From positions 1 to 7,794 of the forward strand of contig JAFZAM010000100.1 of the NCBI GenBank assembly GCA_017557265.1: a stretch of 7,794 nt of DNA, given 5' to 3'. This DNA comes from Oscillospiraceae bacterium (GTDB lineage Bacteria; Bacillota; Clostridia; Oscillospirales; Oscillospiraceae). Of this stretch, positions 1 to 6,694 are shown in pieces (the stretch's first letter is position 1; every line of letters begins with the position of its first letter). Made by a program: the position numbers and the translations under genes. The notes below the pieces were generated by a model. That model saw nothing but the letters and a program-made list of their open reading frames with translations, was not told the DNA's origin and did no database searches.

Positions 1-1268
1 ACGCTGCCGTAGCCGAGGCTCTCGGCGGGGCCGCGCGCCTCGGTTATGTACTCGCAGGCGGTGACGACGGTCTCGTCCGGGCCGTAGCCGTACTGCTCGG
101 CGAAGGACTCCCACGGGCTGTCCTCCTGGTTCTCGCAGACGAAGATGTTGGCGTAAGCCGCGGGGCGGCCGGGGCCGCCGGGGGAGGCGTAGATCGTCAT
201 GTCGCGCCAGCCGATGGTTATCATGCACATCAGCACCGCGCGCCCTATCGCGCTGTTGGCGCGCACGCCCGGCGCGAGGTAGCCGACCTTCGTATTCAGG
301 CCGAGCTCTTTGACCAGCGGGCCGGAGACGAATATCGCGGGCAGTATCTCGTTGACGACGTGGAACTGGTTGAAGCCGGGGTCGGTCAGCGTCTCGATGA
401 TGGCGATGATGAGCGGCAGGTGCTCCGGCTTCGCGCCGGCCATGACGGACGCGATCGCGATCTTCTCGACGGTCGCGTAGCCGAGCTTCGGCTCCATCAT
501 GCCGATGACCTTGTCGCGCGGGTACGTCGTGCCCGTCAGCATCCAGTCGACGGCCTCCGGCGTCGGCGGCGCGACGGCGTGGCCGTCCCAGATATGGTTC
601 TCGTCGAGGAACTCGACGAACTTTTCATACGCCTCGGCGTAGCTCTCGCCCTCGAAGACCTTGTTGCCGTAGTCGGGGGCGATATCGAAGGAGCGCTTCT
701 CCTCCTCGGTCAGCGGGTCGGTCAGCTTGGCGACGATGTCGTCGATGCAGCCGTCGACGACCTTCTCCATGGCCGCGTCGTCGTACTTCGCGGCGCAGTA
801 GTCCGTCGCGGGGACGGTCGCGATGCGGACGTTCGGCATGCCGTTTATGTCCTGATTGGCCTGCTTGGCGCGGATGAGGACGTCGACGCTCAGGCTGACG
901 CCGGGTTTGCCGGCCTGCTCCATGCAGACGCCCGCGTCATGGCGCGCCTGGGAATGGGAGTCCTTGATGCCCTCGAGCCACGCGTCGCACTGCGCGGCGA
1001 CCTCGAGCGCCCTGCTCGGCGGGGCGACGGGCGTCCCGAAGGAGTCCATGCGGAGGAACTTCGCGGTCGGATAGCGCTCGAGGAGCTTGCGCTCGAGCAC
1101 GTCGTAGAAGGGGTCGGCGCTCGCGCCGTAGCGGCCGGGGATGTTGATGCTCATGAGGGCGACGGTCTTGCCCTCGAGCGTGTCGAGCCGGGGGACGGAG
1201 AGCCCCACGCGCCGCGAGTCCTTGAGCACGCCGCGCGGCTCCATGATCTCCAGAGAAACCTTGCTCAT
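1..1268 (-). CDS. UGSC-like family protein, 3' end cut by window edge
   Basis: This is a partial gene: 422 codons are visible and it runs off the left edge without a stop. The ATG at 1268 is preceded by GGGAGG with a 7-base gap, so the start is well supported. I recognise the family from its overall pattern. There is an N-terminal 'PRLDTLEGKTVALMS' segment (residues 26-40), then the region equivalent to the UGSC motif (about 98-125, including 'GIKDSHSQARHD' and 'CMEQAGKPGV'). A C-terminal domain follows (about 238-390) with 'GPLVKELGLNTK', 'GVRANSAIGRA' and 'CENQEDSPWE'. Known members carry Sec-Gly-Ser-Cys or Cys-Gly-Ser-Cys after the first Gly; here the aligned stretch is D103-S-H-S-Q with no Cys or Sec. 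The reaction is not known to me. No signal peptide or membrane segment is visible, so it is probably cytosolic. It has its own promoter and is transcribed divergently from the beta-helix lipoprotein. Family call fairly sure, function unknown. Confidence 0.8.
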   Translation of the reverse strand, partial: MSKVSLEIMEPRGVLKDSRRVGLSVPRLDTLEGKTVALMSINIPGRYGASADPFYDVLERKLLERYPTAKFLRMDSFGTPVAPPSRALEVAAQCDAWLEGIKDSHSQARHDAGVCMEQAGKPGVSLSVDVLIRAKQANQDINGMPNVRIATVPATDYCAAKYDDAAMEKVVDGCIDDIVAKLTDPLTEEEKRSFDIAPDYGNKVFEGESYAEAYEKFVEFLDENHIWDGHAVAPPTPEAVDWMLTGTTYPRDKVIGMMEPKLGYATVEKIAIASVMAGAKPEHLPLIIAIIETLTDPGFNQFHVVNEILPAIFVSGPLVKELGLNTKVGYLAPGVRANSAIGRAVLMCMITIGWRDMTIYASPGGPGRPAAYANIFVCENQEDSPWESFAEQYGYGPDETVVTACEYITEARGPAESLGYGS

Positions 1269-1301
1269 AATAAACCTCCCGAAGTTCGTTTTTATGCTTA
1301 A

Positions 1302-1330
1302 ATTATACGAGCCTCCGCCCCCGCTGTCAA
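1302..1330 (-). promoter_or_regulatory. Perfect-consensus sigma-70/sigma-A promoter of the UGSC-family gene
   Basis: Read on the minus strand, TTGACA (1330-1325) and TATAAT (1307-1302) are separated by exactly 17 bases. Both hexamers match the housekeeping consensus at all six positions. The predicted start of transcription is near 1295, giving a leader of about 27 bases that contains the GGGAGG ribosome binding site. The spacer is almost entirely G and C. Confidence 0.9.
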
Positions 1331-1348
1331 CGAGAGGCGGGGGCGGAG
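1313..1348. repeat. 12-bp perfect inverted repeat enclosing the -35 hexamer
   Basis: The arms at 1313-1324 (CTCCGCCCCCGC) and 1337-1348 (GCGGGGGCGGAG) are perfect reverse complements separated by 12 bases. The -35 hexamer (1325-1330) is the first half of the loop, and the left arm fills 12 of the 17 spacer bases. Nothing transcribed by a visible gene ends here and no T-tract follows either arm, so it is not an obvious terminator. A dimeric regulator's operator or a supercoiling-dependent cruciform are both possible. Confidence 0.85.
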
Positions 1349-1444
1349 AAAGATGAGCGGGCCATTTGTCTTGTGTGTGGGACAGTTTACAAAGAGTTTA
1401 TAGTTAGTTCGAAACGAGTTTAGTTTTTCGCTCTAAAATGCCGG

Positions 1445-1498
1445 GCATAAGACGGGAACGCCCGAATTGAAGCATAGGGCGGGAACGCCGGAATCAAA
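1445..1498. repeat. 27-bp tandem direct repeat, two copies
   Basis: Two adjacent copies (1445-1471 and 1472-1498) match at 22 of 27 positions. Both begin GCATA and both contain CGGGAACGCC (1453-1462 and 1480-1489). They lie directly upstream of the ribosome binding site (AGAGGAG, 1505-1511) of the beta-helix lipoprotein, so they fall in its leader or promoter region. The rest of the 1349-1518 gap shows no convincing promoter: TATAGT at 1399 and TAAAAT at 1434 both lack a -35 at a proper distance. Confidence 0.8.
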
Positions 1499-1518
1499 AT
1501 GAAAAGAGGAGACTCTAT

Positions 1519-2943
1519 ATGAAACGCATCAGAGCGACGATAGCGATCCTGACGGCGCTGCTGCTGGTCTTCGGCCTCTGCGCCTGCGGGACCGGCGCGA
1601 CGAACGGCTCTGCGGATACGACGGATACACAGACAGGCGCTCCGGACGGCGCGCCCGGCGAGCCCCCCGAGGGAGGCCCCGGAGGACAGGGAGGACCGGG
1701 CGGAGCTCCCGGCGGGAGCAGCAGCGCGGACATAGACTATTCCGGCGCGGTCGAGATAACCTCGACGGAGACGCAGACCGGACAGACCTACGCGAGCACG
1801 ACCGCCGACGAGAGCGCCCTGCTCATAAGCACGTCCGACGACGTGACGATCACTGACCCCGCCGTCTCCAAGTCCGGAGATTCCGACGGCGGCGATAACT
1901 GCAACTTCTACGGGCTCAACGCGGCCGTCCTCGTCAAGGACGGCTCCACGACCACGATAACCGGCGGCACGGTGACCTCCGACGCCTCCGGCGCCAACGG
2001 CGTCTTCTGCTACGGCGGCAACGGCGGGCAGAACGGGGCCTCCGGCGACGGGACGACCGTCATTATCCGCGATACGACCGTCGTGACGACCGGGAGCGGC
2101 TCCGGCGGCATCATGACCACGGGCGGCGGCGTCACCTACGCCTACGATCTGGACGTGACGACCTCCGGGCAGTCCTCGGCCGCGATACGCACCGACCGCG
2201 GCGGCGGCCTCGTTTACGTCGACGGCGGGACCTATACCTCCAACGGCCTCGGCTCGCCCGCGATATACTCTACCGCCGAGATACACGTCGCCAACGCGAC
2301 GCTGGTCTCGAACCTCTCCGAGGGCGTCTGCATCGAGGGGCTCAACTCCATCGAGCTGACCGACTGCGACCTCACCGCGAACAACACCAAGCGCAACGGC
2401 AACGCGACCTTCCTCGACAGCATCATGATATATCAGTCCATGTCCGGCGACGCGGCGAGCGGCACGTCCTCCTTCTCGATGACGGGTGGCAGCCTGACGA
2501 GCAAAAGCGGCCACGTCTTCCACGTCACCAACACGAGCGCGGTCATCACGCTCTCCGGCGTCAGGATAGTTAACGAGGACGCCGAAAATATCCTCCTCTC
2601 CGTCTGCGACGACGGCTGGAGCGGCGGCTCGAACGTCGCGGCGCTCAACGCCTCCGCGCAGGAGCTCTCCGGCGCGATCAAGGTCGGGAGCAACTCCTCG
2701 CTGACGCTCAGCCTGACGGACGGCTCCTCCTTCGAGGGATACGTTGACGGCAAGATAACCAACGCCTCCGGCGCGACCGTCTCCACCGAGGTCGGCACGG
2801 TCTCCGTCACGCTCGACGCGAACAGCACGTGGACGCTGACGGGCGACAGCTACGTGACCGAGTTTTCCGGCAGCGCCGCGAACGTCATAAGCAACGGCTA
2901 TACTCTCTACGTAAACGGCGTCGCCCTGACGGGAACGAACTGA
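1519..2943 (+). CDS. Secreted beta-helix lipoprotein (adhesin/carbohydrate-binding type)
   Basis: This 474-residue protein has a basic N-terminus, a hydrophobic stretch (residues 7-22) and a lipobox-like L20-C21-A22-C23, so Cys23 is the likely lipidated residue on the outer face of the membrane. A Thr/Asp-rich then Gly/Pro-rich linker (about 30-70) tethers the rest. From about residue 75 to the end the sequence is rich in Gly, Ser, Thr, Asn and Asp, with short repeating beta-strand units such as 'STTTITGGTVTS', 'TTVIIRDTTV', 'GLVYVDGGTYTS' and 'SIELTDCDLTANN'. This is the pattern of a right-handed parallel beta-helix. Similar lipoproteins are common in gut Clostridia, usually annotated as hypothetical, adhesin or carbohydrate-binding. 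I see no recognisable catalytic triad or sortase motif. The start has AGAGGAG seven bases upstream. The gene stands alone, divergent from the UGSC-family gene and convergent with metF. Surface location is well supported; the ligand is unknown. Confidence 0.85.
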   Translation: MKRIRATIAILTALLLVFGLCACGTGATNGSADTTDTQTGAPDGAPGEPPEGGPGGQGGPGGAPGGSSSADIDYSGAVEITSTETQTGQTYASTTADESALLISTSDDVTITDPAVSKSGDSDGGDNCNFYGLNAAVLVKDGSTTTITGGTVTSDASGANGVFCYGGNGGQNGASGDGTTVIIRDTTVVTTGSGSGGIMTTGGGVTYAYDLDVTTSGQSSAAIRTDRGGGLVYVDGGTYTSNGLGSPAIYSTAEIHVANATLVSNLSEGVCIEGLNSIELTDCDLTANNTKRNGNATFLDSIMIYQSMSGDAASGTSSFSMTGGSLTSKSGHVFHVTNTSAVITLSGVRIVNEDAENILLSVCDDGWSGGSNVAALNASAQELSGAIKVGSNSSLTLSLTDGSSFEGYVDGKITNASGATVSTEVGTVSVTLDANSTWTLTGDSYVTEFSGSAANVISNGYTLYVNGVALTGTN

Positions 2944-2959
2944 ACGGTTTTATAATCAA

Positions 2960-2991
2960 AAAGACCCGCACGGAAGTCCGTGCGGGTCTTT
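2960..2991. terminator. Bidirectional rho-independent terminator between convergent genes
   Basis: A perfect 15-bp inverted repeat (2960-2974 with 2977-2991, core AAGACCCGCACGGA) leaves almost no loop. On the plus strand the stem ends in TCTTT followed by CTTTAT, and on the minus strand it ends in TCTTTTTG, so it can stop transcripts from both sides. It lies 16 bases after the lipoprotein stop and 11 bases after the metF stop. Confidence 0.93.
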
Positions 2992-3002
2992 CTTTATGCG
3001 GA

Positions 3003-3881
3003 TCAAAGTCCGGCGAGCTTGAGGATCTCGGGGACCTTGGCTTCCCAGCCGAGCGCCATGATGTGGACGCCCTGGCAGTAGGGCTTGCACTCGCGGATGA
3101 TGCGCGCGGCGATCTCGACGCCGGTTATGCCGGCCTTCGTCTTCTCCTTGTCGGCCTTGAGCTCGTCGATGACGGCGTCGGGGACGTAGACGCCCGCGAC
3201 GTTCTGGCTCATATAGCGGACCATGCCGACGTTCTTGGGGATGATGACGCCGACCTGCACGGGCACGCCGAACTGCTTGGCCTTCTCCATGAAGGAGATG
3301 AACCGCTCGGAATCAAAGACGGCCTGCGTCTGGAAATACTGCGCGCCGGCCATGACCTTGCGCTCCATCTTGGCGAGCTGGGCGTCGATGGAATCGCTGC
3401 AGGGGGAGACGACCGCGCCCTTGGCGAACTTCGGGGGCTCGCCGACGAGCTCGTTGCCGCCGAGGTCGAAGCCGCGCTCGAGCTCGCAGACGGTGTGCAG
3501 CAGCGAGACGGAGTCGAGGTCGAAGACGGGCTTGGCGCCGGGATGGTCGCCGAGCTTGGTGTGGTCGCCGGTCAGGCAGAGGACGTTGTCTATGCCGAAG
3601 AGGGCGGCGGCCAGCAGGTCGGACTCGAGCGCCATGCGGTTGCGGTCGCGGCAGGTCAGCTGGAAGATGGGGTTGAGCCCGCCGTCCTTGAGCGCCTTGC
3701 AGAAGCCCAGAGAGCTCAGGCGCATGACGGAGGACTGGTTATCGGTGACGTTGACGGCGTCGATACCGCTCAGGTATTCCTTGGCTTCGGCGACGAGCTC
3801 GTCGACGTGAAATCCCTTCGGAGGGCCGACCTCCGCGGTAACTACGAATTCACCACGCGAAAAACGATCGGTTATTTTCAT
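3003..3881 (-). CDS. metF: 5,10-methylenetetrahydrofolate reductase, flavin subunit
   Basis: A 292-residue MetF of the short bacterial type. It reduces 5,10-methylene-THF to 5-methyl-THF using a bound flavin in a TIM-barrel fold, in the cytosol. Visible landmarks are 'EVGPPKG' near the start (E17 is the likely counterpart of the catalytic Glu of E. coli MetF), 'VNVTDNQSSVMRLSS' (43-57), 'QLTCRDRN' (74-81), 'LCLTGDH' (101-107, with the family's flavin-contacting Asp at 106) and 'QYFQTQ' (181-186). The C-terminus ends in a 'GVHIMALGWEAKVPEIL' helix region. It is the last gene of the rnfC2-metV-metF operon, 34 bases after metV, with AGGAG about 10 bases before its ATG. Having metV and an RnfC-like gene next door points to the acetogen-type multi-subunit enzyme rather than a stand-alone NADH-dependent MetF. 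Product methyl-THF serves the Wood-Ljungdahl methyl branch or methionine synthesis. Confidence 0.96.
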   Translation of the reverse strand: MKITDRFSRGEFVVTAEVGPPKGFHVDELVAEAKEYLSGIDAVNVTDNQSSVMRLSSLGFCKALKDGGLNPIFQLTCRDRNRMALESDLLAAALFGIDNVLCLTGDHTKLGDHPGAKPVFDLDSVSLLHTVCELERGFDLGGNELVGEPPKFAKGAVVSPCSDSIDAQLAKMERKVMAGAQYFQTQAVFDSERFISFMEKAKQFGVPVQVGVIIPKNVGMVRYMSQNVAGVYVPDAVIDELKADKEKTKAGITGVEIAARIIRECKPYCQGVHIMALGWEAKVPEILKLAGL

Positions 3882-3915
3882 TTATCAATAGCTCCTAATC
3901 TTTAGATTTGCAGCG

Positions 3916-4536
3916 TCATTCCGCTGCATCGACTTCGTTGCCGTAGTTGCGGATCTGGACGGGGCACTTGAGCGCGTCGAGGCGGCCGACCATCTTCAGG
4001 CGGCGCTGGATGCGCTCCCAGCCGCACTCCATGTTCGGGTCGACCTCGCATTTGCCGTCCTTCGCGCCGCCGCACTGGCCGTTGACGAGGCTCTTCGAGC
4101 AGGCCGTCAGCGGGCAGATGCCGCCGGTCAGGTTGAGGTAGCACTCGCCGCACTGTTTGCAGTCGTACTCGAGCGGCGTGACGCCCTGCCCGCCGGGGAG
4201 AGCGTACGTGTCGCAGGCCGCGAGGACGCGCTTGGTCTCCAGATACTCGGAGACGGTCTGCACGCCGACGCCGCAGGAGAATACGAGGACGGTGTCCGCC
4301 GCGTCGATCTCGGCCTTGTGCAGGTCGAGGCGCAGCTTCATGTTCTCGGGGTTGCAGATGTAGTCCGTCGTAAATATGCCGGTCACCCTGCCCTCGGCGG
4401 CGAGCTCCTTCTGCAGCTCGGTCGCCTCCTTCTCGGGGAAGCCGACCTCCTTGCAGCCGTGGCAGTTGATGATGAAAGCTTTTCCGGTGATCAGCGATAC
4501 GATCGTCTCTTTGGATTTAAGTTTAGTAGCAAGCAT
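3916..4536 (-). CDS. metV: MetV, cysteine-rich subunit of methylenetetrahydrofolate reductase
   Basis: A 206-residue protein matching the MetV family (the domain also called MTHFR C-terminal, found fused or beside MetF in acetogens). Cysteines are arranged as C25-x2-C28, C61, C88, C108, C126-x2-C129-x2-C132, C141, C146, C155, C163 and C171. The signature runs through 'CYLNLTGGICP' and 'NGQCGGAKDGKCEVDPN' (152-168). Members are known to bind zinc and/or an iron-sulfur cluster and to pair with MetF; which cysteines do which cannot be read from sequence. Its ATG overlaps the rnfC2 stop by one base (TAATG), implying translational coupling and near-equal production of the two subunits. It shares its whole fold and nearly all its cysteines with the N-terminal domain of the RnfC-like protein next door; C108 is the clear exception. 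Confidence 0.95.
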   Translation of the reverse strand: MLATKLKSKETIVSLITGKAFIINCHGCKEVGFPEKEATELQKELAAEGRVTGIFTTDYICNPENMKLRLDLHKAEIDAADTVLVFSCGVGVQTVSEYLETKRVLAACDTYALPGGQGVTPLEYDCKQCGECYLNLTGGICPLTACSKSLVNGQCGGAKDGKCEVDPNMECGWERIQRRLKMVGRLDALKCPVQIRNYGNEVDAAE

Positions 4537-6500
4537 TACTTCTTATTCATCTCCATTATCGCAGATTTTCCGGCCTTTATCTTAGCGACCAGCGGGATCT
4601 TGGAGGAGCAGATATACTCGCAGCACCTGCACTCGAGGCAGTCGCGCACGTTCATATCCGCCATGCCCTGCCAGTTGCCCTCGTCGTGGAACTTGGCGAA
4701 GTAAAGCGGCTCGAGCTCCATCGGGCAGACGTCCACGCAGCGGCCGCACTTGATGCAGCTGACGGCCTCGGTGTGGTCCTTGTCGTAGGCGATGACGCCG
4801 TTGGTGGCCTTGATGACGGGGACGTTCGTGTCCGTGACCTCGACGCCCATCATCGGGCCGCCGGTCTTTATGGTGACGTCGTCGCCGGTGACGCCGCCGC
4901 AGTAGTCGATGAGCTCCTTGACGCTGGTGCCTATCTTGACGATGTAGTTGCCGGGCCTGGCGATGCGCTCGCCCGTGACGGTCACGACGCGCTCGACGAG
5001 CGGCATGCCGGTCTTTATCGCGTCGGCGATGGCCTTGGCGGTGCTGACGTTGCCCACGACGGCTCCGACGTCGGCGGGGAGCCCGCCGCTCGGCACCTGA
5101 CGGCCCATGACGCGCTTGATGAGCATCTTCTCGGCGCCCTGCGGGTACTTCGTCCTCGCGACGACGACCTCGACGCCCTCGATGCCCTCGACCTTCGCCT
5201 GCATGAGCGCGACGGCGTCGGGCTTATTGTCCTCGATGACGATGATGCCCTTCGGGGCGGAGACGGTCTTCATCATGGCGCGCAGGCCGTAGATGACGTC
5301 GTCGGCGTACTCGAGGAGGACGCGGTGGTCGGCGGTCAGCATCGGCTCGCATTCGCAGCCGTTGAGCAGGACTGCGTCGATGGGCTTGTTCGGGACGAGC
5401 TTGACCGAGGTCGGGAAGCCCGCGCCGCCCATGCCGACGATGCCGCTCTCCTTGACGACGTCGACGATCTGCTCGGCGGAGAGCGTGTCGATATCGCCGT
5501 AGGGCTTGACGGTCTCGGCTATCTCGTTTTTCTTATCGTTTTTGATGACGACGGAGAGGACGTTCCCGCCCTTCGTCGGGTGCAGGCGCGGCTCGACGGC
5601 GATAACGGTGCCGCTCACGCTGGAGTGGACGTTGCCGCTGATGAAAGCGGCGGCCTCGCCTATCTTCTGGCCGACCTTGACGGCGTCGCCGGCCTTGACG
5701 GTCGGATTCGCCGGGGCTCCGGAATGCATGGACAGCGGGATGACCACTTCGTCGGGCTCCGGGAACCGGACGAGAGGCAGGTGCTCGCTGAGCTCCTTGC
5801 GCTCGGAGGGATGCACGCCGCCGTAGTACCCGTCGAGACGGGACTCGCGCGCGGCGGTGACGAACTCGCTGATGGTCTTGAAGTTGACCTTGGAGTAGTC
5901 GCGCGTCTGGACGGGCTGGTCGAGGAACTCCCTCAGGCGGCCCTGCTTTTTAAGGCGCTGCTCGATCTTCTCCCAGGCGCAGTCTCTGTTCGGGTCGACC
6001 TCGCACTTGCCGTCCTTCGCGCCGCCGCACTGGCCGTTGAGCAGGCCCTTGGAGCAGTCGATGACGGGGCAGATGCCGCCGGTGACGTTCAGATAGCACT
6101 GGGCGCACGCGTCGCAGACCTTCTTCGTCAGCGCCATGCCGTGATGTCCCCTGTAGTTGAGGGAGTTGGCGGCGGCGTAGACGGGGACCTTGACGGAGTC
6201 GGCTATCGTCTGGACGCCGAGACCGCAGCTGACCACGAATACGCTCTCGGTCCCCTCGGGGAGCTCGAGCTTCTTCAGGGTCTGGGTCTTGTTGCAGAGG
6301 AAATCGACCTTGGCCGAGCCGGTTATCGTCTTGCCCTGTTCGGCCGCGATCTTCAGGAACTCCTCGCAGTCCGGCTCGTCGACGGACTCGAATTCCTTGA
6401 AGCACTTGTTACAAGCCAGGACGAAGATCTTGTCCGCTCCCGCGAGGAACGGCGCGAGCTCTTCGGCGGATTTGAGCTTGTACTTGGTATAGTTCTGCAA
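4536..6500 (-). CDS. rnfC2: RnfC2-type subunit: MetV-like domain fused to RnfC, NADH-oxidising module
   Basis: I place the start at TTG (6500), giving 654 residues. AAGGTGA lies four bases upstream, and family-like sequence begins right there ('QNYTKYKLKSAEEL'); the in-frame codons further upstream read through non-coding leader and a repeat. Residues 1 to about 200 are MetV-like: C30-x2-C33, C69, C92, C129-x2-C132-x2-C135, C144, C149, C158, C166, C174. Residues about 220-654 are RnfC. They comprise a lipoyl-like barrel (about 260-320), the Gly-rich FMN/NADH loop 'GMGGAGFPT' (356-364), 'NGCECEP' (380-386), 'YPQGAEKML' (452-460), and two [4Fe-4S] motifs at C582-C585-C588-C592 and C621-C624-C627-C631. 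The usual Pro after the last Cys is Ser632. By analogy with the NADH-dependent MetF-MetV-RnfC2 enzyme of Acetobacterium woodii, it should pass NADH electrons to MetF. No Rnf membrane subunits are nearby and no transmembrane segment is visible, so it is not the RnfC of a membrane Rnf complex. First gene of the operon. Confidence 0.92.
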   Translation of the reverse strand: MQNYTKYKLKSAEELAPFLAGADKIFVLACNKCFKEFESVDEPDCEEFLKIAAEQGKTITGSAKVDFLCNKTQTLKKLELPEGTESVFVVSCGLGVQTIADSVKVPVYAAANSLNYRGHHGMALTKKVCDACAQCYLNVTGGICPVIDCSKGLLNGQCGGAKDGKCEVDPNRDCAWEKIEQRLKKQGRLREFLDQPVQTRDYSKVNFKTISEFVTAARESRLDGYYGGVHPSERKELSEHLPLVRFPEPDEVVIPLSMHSGAPANPTVKAGDAVKVGQKIGEAAAFISGNVHSSVSGTVIAVEPRLHPTKGGNVLSVVIKNDKKNEIAETVKPYGDIDTLSAEQIVDVVKESGIVGMGGAGFPTSVKLVPNKPIDAVLLNGCECEPMLTADHRVLLEYADDVIYGLRAMMKTVSAPKGIIVIEDNKPDAVALMQAKVEGIEGVEVVVARTKYPQGAEKMLIKRVMGRQVPSGGLPADVGAVVGNVSTAKAIADAIKTGMPLVERVVTVTGERIARPGNYIVKIGTSVKELIDYCGGVTGDDVTIKTGGPMMGVEVTDTNVPVIKATNGVIAYDKDHTEAVSCIKCGRCVDVCPMELEPLYFAKFHDEGNWQGMADMNVRDCLECRCCEYICSSKIPLVAKIKAGKSAIMEMNKK

Positions 6501-6602
6501 TTTTTCACCTTCTTCAATGAATTGCGTAAGCGGCCCGCCCGGGGCTCTCCGTCCCGGTAACGCAGGGCCTTCGGAGGGCGCGCCTAAGTGCAAAATTGAT
6601 TT
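6501..6602 (-). promoter_or_regulatory. About 100-nt GC-rich structured leader of the rnfC2 operon, with rnfC2 RBS
   Basis: Between the predicted transcription start (about 6602) and the TTG codon lies a long GC-rich leader. It can form a stem closed by TGCGT/ACGCA (6560-6564 with 6523-6527) and an inner CCGGG/CCCGG pair (6553-6557 with 6539-6543). I tested it by eye against THF, glycine, SAM, cobalamin and ZTP riboswitch motifs and found no convincing match. AAGGTGA at 6511-6505 is the ribosome binding site that decides the TTG start. Confidence 0.45.
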
Positions 6603-6608
6603 CTCTTG

Positions 6609-6638
6609 AGTATACCATATCCGGGCGGGCGTTAGCAA
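6609..6638 (-). promoter_or_regulatory. Promoter of the rnfC2-metV-metF operon
   Basis: On the minus strand the -10 is TATACT (6614-6609), preceded by TGG, which gives an extended -10 (TGn). The -35 is TTGCTA (6638-6633) at an 18-base spacing. The -10 matches consensus at five of six positions and the -35 at four of six. It is the only good promoter in the 180 bases upstream of rnfC2, and no promoter is evident inside the operon. Confidence 0.78.
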
Positions 6639-6649
6639 GTCGGCATCAC

Positions 6650-6681
6650 GCCCAAATATAGATATTTCGGCCCCTTTTTTT
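6650..6681. repeat. AT-rich palindrome with adjacent T-tract upstream of the operon promoter
   Basis: Arms 6650-6659 and 6662-6671 (GCC, one mismatch, AAATAT / ATATTT, GGC) pair at 9 of 10 positions around a 2-base centre. Seven T residues follow at 6675-6681. It sits 12 bases upstream of the rnfC2 -35, where an operator or UP-like element would act. Read on the plus strand it also resembles a weak terminator, but no plus-strand gene ends here. Confidence 0.5.
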
Positions 6682-6694
6682 GTGATAATTATGC

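Noticed and set aside
621..632. Left-end gene as a selenoprotein
   Set aside because: No in-frame TGA occurs in the visible 422 codons, and the Sec position equivalent is filled by other residues.
360..1301. Plus-strand frame of 313 codons over the UGSC-family gene
   Set aside because: Repetitive D/G/R/V/L composition typical of an antisense shadow. The minus strand has a consensus promoter, a ribosome binding site and family motifs.
1399..1439. Possible -10 boxes TATAGT (1399) and TAAAAT (1434) for the beta-helix gene
   Set aside because: Neither has a recognisable -35 at 16-18 bases and neither has a TGn extension.
1420..2523. Minus-strand frame of 367 codons over the beta-helix lipoprotein
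   Set aside because: Antisense shadow; the plus strand has a signal peptide, a lipobox and a ribosome binding site.
4686..6560. Plus-strand open frame of 624 codons opposite rnfC2
   Set aside because: It is the antisense shadow of a highly GC-biased real gene: its composition is almost only D, G, V, L, A and R, and it has no family pattern. The opposite strand has full RnfC/MetV signatures.
6501..6602. Glycine or THF riboswitch in the rnfC2 leader (GGAGAG and CCGAAGG fragments present)
   Set aside because: The fragments occur in the wrong order and the conserved cores are missing.
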